Source: Mimachlamys varia
Taxonomy: Eukaryota > Mollusca > Bivalvia > Pectinida > Pectinidae
Assembly: GCA_947623455.1 (NCBI GenBank)
Contig: OX392529.1
Coordinates: 61,875,686-61,939,685, forward strand
Length of the DNA: 64,000 nt
Reading direction: 5' to 3'
The notes under the pieces: model-generated
The model's database searches: none
What the model saw: the letters and a program-made list of their open reading frames with translations, nothing else
What the model was told of the DNA's origin: nothing
Shown here: one piece after another, positions 40,228-52,037 of the stretch
Numbering within the stretch: position 1 is the stretch's first letter
Layout: each line of letters opens with the position of its first letter
Position numbers and translations under genes: made by a program

Positions 40228-41612
40228 GGTGGGGATTATACATGTAATTGTATAAATGGTGGGGCTGACCCCAGGATGCTACAGTAGGTGGGGGGGGGGG
40301 ATTATAATTGTAATTGTACAAATGGTGGGGCTGACCCCAGGATGCTACAGTAGGTGGTGGGGATTAAACATGTAAATGTACAAATGGTGGGGCTGACCCC
40401 AGGATGCTACAGTAGGTGGTGGGGATTATACATGTAATTGTACAAATGGTGGGGCTGACCCCCGGATGTTACAGTAGGTGGTGGGGATTATACATGTAAA
40501 TGTACAAATGGTGGGGCTGACCCCAGGATGCTACAGTAGGTGGTGGGGATTATACATGTAATTGTACAAATGGTGGGGCTGACCTCAGGATGCTACAGTA
40601 GGTGGTGGGGATTATACATGTAATTGTACAAATGGTGGGGCTGACCTCAGGATGCTACAGTAGGTGGTGGGGATTATACATGTAATTGTACAAATGGTGG
40701 GGCTGACCCCAGGATGCTACAGTAGGTGGTGGGGATTATACATGTAATTGTACAAATGGTGGGGCTGACCTCAGGATGCTACAGTAGGTGGTGGGGATTA
40801 TACATGTAATTGTACAAATGGTGGGGCTGACCCCAGGATGTTACAGTAAGTGGCGGGGATTAAACATGTAATTGTACAAATGGTGGGGCTGACCCCAGGA
40901 TGTTACAGTAAGTGGCGGGGATTAAACATGTAATTGTACAAATGGTGGGGCTGATCCCAGGATGCTACAGTAGGTGGTAGGGATTATACATGTAATTGTA
41001 CAAATGGTGGGGCTGATCCCAGGATGCTACAGATGGTGGTGGGGATTATATATGTAATTGTACAAATGGTGGGGCTGACCCCAGGATGTTACAGTAGGTG
41101 GTGGGGATTATACATATAATTGTACAAATGGTGGGGCAGATCCCAGGATGCTACAGTTGGTGGTGGGGATTATACATGTAATTGTACAAATGGTAGGGCT
41201 GACCCCAGGATGCTACAGTAGGTGGGGGGATTAAACATGTAATTGTACAAATGGTGGGGCTGACCCCAGGATGTTACAGTAGGTGGTGGGGATTATACAT
41301 GTAATTGTACAAATGGTGGGGCTGACCCCAGGATGTTACAGTAGGTGGTGGGGATTATACATGTAATTGTACAAATGGTGGGGCTGACCCCAGGATGCTA
41401 CAGTAGGTGGTGGGGATTATATATGTAATTGTACAAATGGTGGGGCTGACCCCAGGATGTTACAGTAGGTGGTGGGGATTATACATGTAATTGTACAAAT
41501 GGTGGGGCTGACCCCAGGATGTTACAGTAGGTGGTGGGGATTATACATGTAATTGTACAAATGGTGGGGCTGACCCCAGGATGCTACAGTAGGTGGTGGG
41601 GATTATAATTGT
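40228..41612. repeat. 62-bp satellite, about 22 units
   Basis: The unit contains 'gtaggtggtggggattatac', 'atgtaattgtacaaatggtg' and 'gggctgaccccaggatgcta'. The phrase 'acaaatggtggggctgaccc' is also found in single copies of the dispersed repeats nearby (for example 38411 and 47945), so the satellite probably grew from one such repeat. Confidence 0.95.
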
Positions 41613-42206
41613 ACAAATTTAAAAAAAAATTTAATTTAATGGTGGGGCTTACTCTCCCCTCCCTCGCAAAATCAGATTGTGAACATACCTAGGTAGTAGG
41701 GAATATAATTGTACAAATGGTAAGCTGACCTCACACCCCAAAAATAGTAATTTGGCTTATTTTGCTTTAATTAACTTAAAAAATTGAAAGGCTGATCCCC
41801 ATGGGTAGCCCCCCTACATGTAGGCTTATGAGACAATATTAGAATTGATCCTCGGGGCAGGTACACCCTTGCAGACTTGATCCCTGAATCCTGAGTATCT
41901 TGAAATGGCCATGGTTGAGATCCATAGTTCATCCTATATATGCTGGCTAGGATCATAATTTTAGCATTGCCCCTGGGATGTTACTGTAGCCATGTCCCTT
42001 AGGACCTAGTTTGAGTTGCTCCTTGGAAATGGTTGAGATCCTACCCTAACAACCGACCTTTTGTACAGATAATGCTACATTAAGGATTGGGCTTTGTGTC
42101 CGTCTCTGTGCCGGGGATCTTTTTGGGAATCATTTTGCCATGATTACCGAGATACAACTGTATCCAGGGGAATTGTGCAAGACCTGTGGGCCTCTTGTCT
42201 GAAAAG
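41613..42206. other. degenerate dispersed repeat DNA
   Basis: Continuation of repeat-like DNA with 'caaatggtaagctgacc' and 'gggcctcttgtctg' phrases typical of the surrounding repeats. No gene. Confidence 0.45.
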
Positions 42207-43172
42207 CAGGGTTTTCGCCAGGCATATTTTGGGTCCGGTACATGGACCCATTCCCAATTGAAAATTGGCACGTATTTTCCCAATTTCGGTCTATATTTTC
42301 CCAATTCCGGTCTGTATAATCCCAATCGCTGTTAACATAAGACAACCTAAAAATTTGGATTTATACGAGCTTCCAGTCATTATTTTGTCAACGTTAAAAT
42401 GTTACCGTGAGTCATCGTGTTTTTGTTGGTTTTGCGATGCGCGCATGCGCTTGGATAGTCTTATTGAAGTCGTATCATATCTGCATTTGAATCGCCCGTT
42501 TAAAGGGGAGTTTAATGCAAAGCGTTTACGTTACGTTGACTCGTTCTATTTACCGAGGTCAAATCAAGTACTGGACTTGGGACGATGTCACACAATTCCA
42601 AATATTACGCAAAGAAGATTTTGCTCAAAGATTCGAAAGATTTAATGAAAGTTACGAGCTTTTATAAACGAAATACTGATAATTCCCGATCTGAAAGTCA
42701 GGCAGCTGCTTCAAACGATCTCGAACCAGAAACAAAAGTTATTTCAAGTAAAACTGAAAGTGAAACCACAGCTACAGTAACCCGTACTACTACACCAAAT
42801 GATTCCCAATCTGAAAGTCAGGCAGCTTCAGATGATCTCCAACATGAACTGGCAAAAAGTGAAACCAGTCAGCTACAACAGTTACACGTAAACGAAAGTT
42901 TGTTAATGAGTTTAAGCACAAATTAAACATTCTCTGATTGATTAAAACAAATATCCTGAAAAGAGATGCTGACTTGTAGTCATTAAATTTGTACAAATAT
43001 TATGAAAAGAAACAGCTGAGCTTGTATAATTCATATATTTTTCCAATTTTATAATATATTCCCAAATTTGATGAAACACTGATGGTATTTTCCCAATTTG
43101 TGGAAAATGCTGATGATTTTTTCCCAATTTTTGTTCAGGGACCCTTTCCCAAAATAGCTGGCAAAAACCCTG
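42207..43172 (+). mobile_element. internally deleted hAT-like transposon
   Basis: The left end CAGGGTTTTCGCCAG and the right end CTGGCAAAAACCCTG are inverted repeats (one mismatch), with repeated 'ttcccaatt' motifs inside both ends. CTGAAAAG occurs at 42199-42206 and 43170-43177, the right copy overlapping the last three bases of the inverted repeat. hAT elements make 8-bp duplications and often begin CAGGG. The ends resemble the MITEs at 13125 and 19178. Inside is a short ORF (listed) but no transposase domain. Confidence 0.7.
42585..42926 (+). CDS. short ORF inside hAT-like element
   Basis: 113 codons, beginning MSHNSKYYAKKILLKDSKDL followed by MKVTSFYKRN and a Ser/Thr/Glu-rich tail with a repeated SESQAA motif. 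Short basic starts ending in 'TSFF/TSFY' occur at the N-terminus of some hAT transposases, so this may be a surviving first exon. Upstream, GCGCATGCGC at 42440-42449 is an NRF1-type promoter site. No catalytic domain remains. Confidence 0.35.
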   Translation: MSHNSKYYAKKILLKDSKDLMKVTSFYKRNTDNSRSESQAAASNDLEPETKVISSKTESETTATVTRTTTPNDSQSESQAASDDLQHELAKSETSQLQQLHVNESLLMSLSTN

Positions 43173-43177
43173 AAAAG

Positions 43178-45490
43178 GAATGTTTTTTGTATAACAAAAA
43201 CTTGCATGTTACCTCCCTTGTACTATAAACAGATAAAACTTGCATGATTATCTCCCTTGTACTATAGATCATCCAAATGGACAGGTTTTTTGAGTTGGCT
43301 TACTGCATACTTCCCAACTCTCACAAAAGAAAAGTGTGGACAATAAATCGCTTGTTGCCACAGTCCACTGCACACATAATTCCATAATACCCTTTTCATG
43401 ACCAATCAGGATTGTGTGGCCATGGAAGGGGCTGGCCATGTGTGCCGTAGACTACATGTATGACAACAAAGGATTAAATAAGAGCCATAATTGAAACAAC
43501 AGTAAATGCAAATTATACATATTTCAATGTTTTACAAAAGACTTGGTGAAAGTTTCTGAAAGAAAAAATGAGAAATTCTCAACTAGTATTATGATGTAAT
43601 TGATTTATTAATTAGTCAATTAATCAATTGTGAATTAATTAGAATTAATTAATGAATGAATTGTTTCATTAAATCATTCATTCTTTATATTTAAAAGTAA
43701 CTATTCCACATACTTGTCTCCCAAGTATTGTTACTTTTGGTATTTTTATACTGCTGCTAAAAAGGTCTTTGAATATCTTTGTCTAACACAGGGACAGCGA
43801 AACTCTGTTCTTTGGTATGCCTTCAAATTACAGAGTTTTGGTACTTATATCCAAAATATCTGGGTGACTTTGTGATGGTGCCAATGCAAAATTTCCAAAA
43901 TCATCATCCAGAAAAACACTTGCATCCATTGTGAAAGACACACTAAGACTGTTTATAGGGAACTTACATTATACCTTTGATCTTACCTGAGAACTACCTG
44001 GGATTAATTAGTGCTCACTAACACATGTTGTGTTTTCGAGTTGGAAAGCATGCAGTAAGTCAGTTATTGCATGATTTCTCGTCACTCGTGACTTATTACA
44101 CCCTCGCTTCGCTCGGGTGTAATAAATCCCTTGTTACTCGAAAACCATGCAATAACCTATACTTGTTCGACTCTATTGGGATTAAATAATTCCCAATTAA
44201 TAAGTGACAGGGAACTACTTTTTCAATGCTGAAATTTTAAACTTTAACTTAACATTATCGGCAAAGCGGGAAAGGCGAGACATATAATTACGCATAATAC
44301 TTGTTACAATACAGTTCACATTTGATTGTACTCCAACAGTCTACTAGCCATTAAACAGTGTAATATTTTTTTGGGGGGGGGGGGGGGGGGGGGGTTCGGG
44401 CAGGTGAAAAGACCATTCGGACAAGTTAAATTTTCACTCACTTGCCCGACAGGGAAAGTGCCTTAAAAAGTTAGTGTCGAGCCCTGACAATATAATACCA
44501 TTGCATTGCTTGGCATTAAGAGACTAACACAATCATGATGTTTTTTTTCTCCAGCACACATACATACACACACATAGGGAGATATTAGCCAGGTGGTATA
44601 GGTCAAATAGTTAGCGCCTGATAAGGCAGCTCCTGCGAACTCCTCAGAATTGTATATGATAGAACTGTATGTGTTAATTGTATTGATTGTATAAGAATTG
44701 TATATCTATGTACTGTAAAGCACTTTAGAGTGGCTTATGTTAGGTAGATAGGGCGCTATATCTAATGTTGTATATAGTAAAAAAATATATATATATTATG
44801 ATTTGTCCCAGGGTGAACCCCCGCCCTTGCGTAAACAATTTCTGAATCATAATTTACTTTTTAACGGTTGAGATCCCCAAAACTGCTGGGCATTAAAATT
44901 TAAAAGACGAACACAATTTTGATATTAGCATTGATGTTGGGGTCTGTATACACCAATAGTTTCTCAGTTGAACTCGAAAACAGATGAGATACCAACCAAT
45001 TAACCAAACTTTTAATTTATACTGATATGCTTCATCCATCAATAAATCTTTGAGGTGTTGCTGTCTATGGGATCTTTTTTGAAAATATTTTACCATGATT
45101 ACAAATGCATCCAGGTGAGCAATACAGGCGCTCTGGGCCTTTTGTTAAATTTATACGTCTCGCTTTGTGAGTCGTTGAGTCAACTCTGACTGCGAATAAA
45201 TTAGCATAGAGTTGTGGTAACGCACAATGCACCAAAACCTGCATGCGTACATCGTGCATAAATCGTGCACAAACATCGTTCGCGTATGATGCACACAACT
45301 CAGCAATTTAAAAATTGTGCGTTCATGTATGCGATGAGAATTGCACACACGCACAATTTGGTACAATTGGTCAATACATATTATGGAATGTCGCAAAAAT
45401 ACGGAACCCTCTTGTCGAAACACTAAGTAAATTTGCATAATATTAATTGGGATTATGTTAATTTTACAATATACAGTAAACTGTACGTAT
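43178..45490. other. mosaic of degenerate repeats
   Basis: AT-rich DNA with an 'attaattaa' tract (43600-43660), a foldback element (listed), a long poly-G tract (44371-44394) and a fragment ending 'gtgagcaatacaggcgctct', a phrase shared with 49535-49560. Around 45218-45330 there are repeated 'cgtgca' and 'tgcacaa' motifs. No gene recognised. Confidence 0.5.
44063..44156. mobile_element. foldback hairpin element
   Basis: The left arm starts GTTATTGCATG and ends TTATTACACCC; the right arm begins GGGTGTAATAA and ends CATGCAATAAC. The arms are about 40 bp, with a mismatched middle around a 12-nt loop 'tcgcttcgctcg'. No coding capacity. Confidence 0.7.
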
Positions 45491-45739
45491 TACAGTGACC
45501 ATAAGGCAGTCAAGAGTGGGTTTAGCTCCCAGGTTACAGAACAGGTAAATAACATACCAGAGTTTTGCTTGCCCTGTGGCGACGCCGGCAGCCACCGCTG
45601 ATAATTGCAGTGGCTTACGTGTGACCATTATGAAAATAAAAAAGGATCTGCATTTTCAACTTTCGGAAACTGCGGCTTGCATGTCTGTCTGTTCGTCTCG
45701 ACTCTGTCCATAGACGGACTTTGTCAAATTTTTACAGAG

Positions 45740-47300
45740 CTTTTTGAAATTTTGCGGGAATAGCCAGTACAATATGGAGATGTGCCTCCTGAAGTAACTT
45801 TATATTTTCCACCCTTTACAGAGAGTTATCCCCCTTTATGTAAAAAATGAACACAGTTTTGTAAAGGTATTCATTTTACTAAGTTTACAATAGATCTTTA
45901 AAAAATTATTGTTGGAATTGCGAGTTCAAAATGGATAGAAATGTGCTCTCTGAAATATTTTTGTGTTTGCTACCCTTTTCCGGGAGTTATCCCCTTTTGT
46001 GTAGAAAAAAATGAATCAAATTTGTCCAGCTATGCATTTGCCCATTTTACAACAGGTTATTTTTGTAATAATTTTGTGAGAATAGACAATACAATATGGA
46101 GATGTGCCCCCTGAAATGACTTTGCATTTTCGACCCTTTGTAGAGAGTTGTCCCCCTTTTATATGATAAAATGAACAAAATTTTATCCGGCTATGCACAT
46201 ATGCCCGCCCAGTTTACAATGAATCTTAAAAATTCTTGTTGAAAATAGGTCAAGATGGAGAAGTTAATTGCCCCTGAAGTACATTTTTTGATACTTTGCA
46301 TAGAGCTGCCTCCCCCCCCCCCCCCCCCCTCCCCTTTTTACGCCCCTACCATGAAATGAGGGGGCATATAGTGGAGTAGACCTGTCTTGTCCCATTCCAT
46401 GGTAATAATAACCAGCTTATTTAAATAACTACTGATGCAATTGTCATCAAACTTGGCATACATGATATGAATAAGCATGATGTCTTGTTCACCTTAATTG
46501 CTCTTTTTTAACGGATCAAGCTTCCATGATGGCCGTCACAGCCTCTGATTGGCTAAAAACTTATCCTGTAATAAATTCTACTTTATGATAAAACTTGGTG
46601 GGAGAGATGACATGACGGCACTCGATACAAATATAGAATTGTTGCATTACGATTCAAAATGGCCACCAAAAAAAGGCTCTGATTGGTTGAAATTTGAATA
46701 TTGTCAGATTTAAATGAAATTTGATACATACAATCTAACAATACAAAGGCATTAGCAGTATTCAATTTGTGAAAAAACAAAGCATCCAAGATGGCCACCA
46801 CAGCCTCTGATTGGCTGAAAATGCATCCTGTAAAAACTTTTCTTCTACTTTATGAATTTTAATTAAACTTCAGGTGGGATGATAACGTGACAGCACTCGA
46901 TCATTATTAACAAAAAATAAGGCATAACAATTCCAAGATGGCTGCAAAATACAAGCTTCTGAATTGTCGAAATTTAAATATTGTCCTATTTCAATGACGT
47001 TGGTATGTATATATGTTATCTGGCAATACAAAAGCAATGGCAGTTTTCATTTTGTGAAAACTAAAATGGAAGACATTTCATGGCTACTGATTGGTTGAAA
47101 TCCAAATTTCATGAAATTCTGTCGAACTATAGTCTCCTATGGGGAGTGGGCATTTATGTCTCAGACTTTTCTTGTTATATTAAAAAAAAGATATTACACG
47201 GTACCCGGTATTAAAATTTTGAGGGAATAGCCAGTTAAAAATAGAGACGTGCCCCCTGAAGTATTTAGTTTGCATTATCGATCCAGTTTTGTCTGGCTAT
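45740..47300. repeat. two interleaved decayed tandem repeats
   Basis: A family with a period of about 160 bp (marked by 'atggagatgtgcc...cctgaa' and 'gagttatcccc') has copies at about 45773, 45932, 46096 and 46254. It resumes near 47220, after about 0.9 kb of a second family. That second family is marked by 'aagatggcc' and 'cctctgattggctgaaa', recurring every 130-145 bp between 46500 and 47100. The arrangement suggests insertion of the second into the first. No gene. Confidence 0.55.
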
Positions 47301-49575
47301 ATACATACTGTATCTCTCAGTTTTCAACATATTTCTATTGTTGAAAGGGTTAGTGCAAAATGGAGTTATTCCCCTTGAAGAAATTTCGCATTTTGACCGC
47401 TTTGGAAAGAGTTATGCAGGTTTTATTTATTTTTCATCTATTTTATCTCATGGGGGAAGGAGGGGGTAGTAGTCTGGTTCAAATTTATGCAGAAATACTA
47501 GCATTGGGGGGGGGGGGGCACTGTTGTATAAAATTCATATAGAAAAATAATTAATTTTCATTGGAAATAATTCAATAAAGGACATCTTTCAGGATCAATG
47601 GGATTCTGCCCACAACCTAATTTAATTCAAACTATGTGCCATGTATAGCATTCCAGCATACTCCCAAAAGGTCCATGGGGCCTTGAGTTATGAACTTCAT
47701 ATTTTGACGTTTAGTAAGGGTGTGAGGCAACTATAGATTCATGCAGAAATAGCTCCATAACGAAGACAGTGAATCATCATACAGAACCGATTACATGTAC
47801 CTGTTATTTTGTTCACATGTACATGTATATGCAGTGAAATTAAGGAAAATGGTGTTTTTAGGTTTAATTTTTAGCTTACCTGGTCCAATGGCATTTAATT
47901 GAATTTTGTAGGAAGCATCTATATGTGACTGGGATTAAAATTTATACAAATGATGGTGCTGACCCCACAGGGGCCTAAGGGGCGGGATGGAAAGCAATCA
48001 ATTTGGCAATAATTGCCATTAATTATAAACAACAACTTCTCTGGATCAAAGTAATGTATGACATTCCAGTGGTAGCATCGCTTAGGTAGCTGGGATTCAA
48101 ATTTATACAAATAATGGGTCTGATCCCCTGGGGCCTGAGGGGTGGGGCCAAAAGGGATCAATTTGGCAATATCCATATTAATGACTTCTGAATCTAAGCT
48201 ATGTATGACATTTATATTTCAGTGGTAGCTATAGCATCCCTAGATGCGCTTCGATTCAAATTTATACAAATGATAGGGCTGAAACCCCCCCCCCCCCCAG
48301 GGACCTGAAAAATTGGCAATTCATACATAAATTGGCTGAAATATGATAACGTGGAAGTACATATTTTTCAGGGGTCTGGTAGGGCCCTAAATGGGAACTT
48401 ATAGAAAATTGCAAAATTCTCAAAATTCTCTGTATGGATGGAAAGATCATTAGGAACTTTGTAATGTGTAAATTTCAGAACCCCAGGGCTGTTCCCCCTC
48501 GGGGAGGGGGTAACTTTACTATAGTTTATAAATGAAAATAACACTTACATTTTGTCCAATTTTAGCTCACCATCATCAGATGCTGGGCTATTCAAATCGC
48601 TCTGCGTCCGTGGTCCATCTGTCCTTAAATTAAACAATTCTCAATTGTTGTCGCTATTTCTTGAAGTACCGGATGGATCTTACTCAAAAAAGGCAGACAT
48701 CTTGGATTTTGAAATAAAAGTTCTTTATATATAATTACTCATATTTCATATGTTGATGCCTAGTTGTGCCCTTTTGATTTTGGGTCTGATTGGAAAACAA
48801 AATGGCTGAATAGCAGCCATCTTGGATTTTATCATTTAATGTTTGTTATCACTATTTCTTGAAGTACTTGATGAAATTTAATATTCATCTTTTATTTCTA
48901 AAACGAGAAGAATTTACAAATGAAATTTGAGGAAGATCTTTGGTACTAATCAGAAAGTTAAAATGCGAATTAAGGGAATTCGAAAAGATCCATCTTTCTA
49001 AGAATGATAAAATGAAAAATCATCAATGGTGGGCGCCAAGATCCCTCTGGGATCTCTTGTTTGAGGAAACCATCCCTACTTGATGACAATAATCCTCAAT
49101 AATAAAATTATTTATTTTACTAGTAAATTATCAGCCGAGGTTAGTTATGCCATACTGTGACGTCCGTCCGTCTGTCCGTCCATTCATCAACAATTTTTTA
49201 AACGACTTCTTCTCTATAACCACTGATAGGAAATCAACCTTATTTGGCAGAAAGCATCCTTAAGTGCCCAGGATTCAAAATTGTACTAATATGGGACTAA
49301 CCCCAGCCCCAAGGGAGCTAAGGGGCGGGGCCATAAAGAATTATTTAGCTATATTGATATAAACAACTTCTTTTCCATAACCACTGATTGGAAACAAGCC
49401 TTATTTGGTAGGAAACATCCCTAGGTGTTCAGGATTCAAAATTGTACTTATGGTGGGACTGACCTCCTAGGGGGCTGAAGGGCGAGCCAAAAAGAAAATA
49501 TTTTATCTTGATTACCTAGATATCAATGTAAACAGGTGAGCAATACAGGCCCTCAGGGCCTCTTGTTTTACTTGT
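47301..49575. repeat. cluster of related dispersed repeats
   Basis: Several diverged copies share 'caaatttatacaaatgatgg', 'ctgaccccacaggggcc' and 'gggcggggcc' (about 47930, 48090, 48250) and the 'gtccgtccgtctgtccgtcc' type (49160). The phrase 'gccatcttggattt' recurs at 48696, 48817 and 49749. No open frame of note. Confidence 0.55.
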
Positions 49576-52037
49576 TTTAGAAATTTATTCTTTTAAGACA
49601 TGGAAATTATGTTGTGAACGCTTTTTCTTGGAAAGTACTGGATGGATCCTTCTCTAATTTCATATACATGTTCCAATTTGTCCTTAGTTGTGCTTTGTTG
49701 TCTTTTTTTTAGCTAATCCGAAAACACATTTGGCCGACAGCCGGCCATCTTGGATTTTGCATTAATGGTTTGTGATCACTATTTCTTGAGAAGTGCTGGA
49801 TTGATCCTTCTCAAATTTTATATTCAGGAACTCAAATTGTTCAGTTAATTATCACTAAACCTGCTTTATGGTTAAATATAATCAAGAGCATCCTAGTACA
49901 TGGTTTTAATGTAAAGATGACAATTAATTGCATTTAGCTCCACGTTAAGTTTAATTATCTAAAAAAAAAAATACTCTTTAATGGATTTCGTTAATTAATA
50001 TCGCCATGTTGAATTTTGTTGAGCACTTAATTGCGCACTATTTTTCACAAAGTATTATAAGCTGTGTAATATAACCATCCCAGCACATTTCTGATTTTGA
50101 TGTTTACTTACAGTTTACTACTTTTAATTGGACTTTGTTAATTAGTTCAAAGATGTAATGATAGTGGGTAATTCAAATCACCCCGCGTCCGTGGTCCATC
50201 GTTTGTCCGTCAGTCCATCCTAAAAACAATTCTTGTTATCACTGATTGGAAAAACAAAAATGGCTTAATAGTGGCCATCTTGGATTTTACAATTTAAAGC
50301 TTGTTATCACTATTTCTTGAAAGTTCTTGATAGATCTTCCTCATTTCATAAGTAGGTTTTTCTTGTTTAAGAAATACAAGATCGATTTGGAATTTGGTAC
50401 TGATCAGAAAAACAAAACTCCTGACAAGAGACCTACTCTTTTAACTATTTAATTTTCAAAAGAAATTAATAGAACTAAGACTAAATACAAATGAAAGTAA
50501 AAATAAGAAGGGAAAAGATCCATCTTTCTTTGAATGAACGAAAAATCATCAATGGTGTTACTTACAGTTTACTGGTTTGTTAGTTAATAGTGGCCACCGA
50601 ATAAAAGGTCAAAGTTCACATTTTGTATCTTTTCTCATTTTGTTATGACATTATGAAGCAAAGTTGGTCAGAATTAAATGATGAGTCAACTGACCTCTAG
50701 TAACCAGGTTTAAGGTCAAGGTCAATTAACCACAGATCAAGGTCAGGTTTAACCATTGATGATTATAGGAAATATATATAACCACATGACATTGACCATT
50801 TATGATTATAGGAAATATATATAGCCACATGACATTATACTAGTGTGAAGTGAAGAGGCCACAAAGGTCACCAGAACATGACCTCTTATGGCCATGGGGT
50901 GTTGTCAGATCCTTATGTAACGGAGTGAGTGTAAGGATCTGTATTTTAATCAGATTGGCGAGAGCTAAGCAGAAACCTTGGCCCAAACAATTAACAAAGT
51001 CCAATAACATGTTTTACTAATAGAAATATTAGCTTTCACAAAGTACACATTAAGCTGTCATAAATAACTTTTCACCTAAAATTGGACTGTTAATTGGACT
51101 TATTTAAAAGTATTTAACAGACCTGGACTAGTACTGTGATATATAGCCATCCCAGCACATTTACGATTTTGGTTTGTACTTATGATTAGTTTATTACGTT
51201 TAATTGGACTTTGTTAATCAATACATTTTGTTATGACAATATGGTCAGAATTAAACAATGATTCAACTTGCCGAATGTCAAGGTCACTAGGTCAAATTTT
51301 GTAACTTAATTTTCTTTGATGAACATTTTATTTCATTATGAAGCAAAGTTGGTCAAAATCAAATGTTGATTCAACTTACCCTTGTTACTAAAAGTCAAGA
51401 AGGTCACCAGTTCCAAGGTCAAGGTCAAATTTTGTAACTCTTCACTGATGAACATTTTGTTATGCTATTATGAAGCATATAGTGTGTCGGAACTAAATGA
51501 GAAATTATCTCGTGAACAAAGTTGGTGTTTTTATTGTTTTCCAAAATCTGAAGAGGTATAGCTATAAAATCTTCAAAAACTGGTTTGTGGCTATAAGAAT
51601 AATGAATATAATGAATACAACTCAACATTCCATGCCGGGACATGCGAGACATATCATTACGTGCAAGACTTGTGTATAACAAATTGACAATACCGAGTTT
51701 TGAAAGCATTTGCATTACTGGTGCTCTTAATTTCCAATATTTTGTAATTAATTGATAGACATTAAAATGAATGTGTTGCGGTTACTTTTTAAATATAATT
51801 TCAACTCCAAATTCATAACTTCTGTTTATGTATTAAAGGCGTTTGTCTAGTATTTAGATTTTTAACCCACCCTCTGTTCAAATCACTCTGTGTCCGTGGT
51901 CTTTGGTTCGCTGACCGTCTGTCCTTAAACAATTATTGCGCTTGATTGATCATTCTCAAATTTGATATGTAGGTCCCCCAGGGTCCCTTATTGTGCACTG
52001 TCTAATTTTCGGACTCATCAGAAACAATATGACCGAC
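49576..52037. repeat. further degenerate dispersed repeats
   Basis: Copies of the 'gccatcttggatttt' and 'ctatttcttgaa' type continue (49745, 50275). A 47-bp direct duplication with 'gattataggaaatatatata' lies at 50760-50840. Blocks with 'aaggtcaaggtcaaatttt' recur at 51285 and 51415. No gene. Confidence 0.5.
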
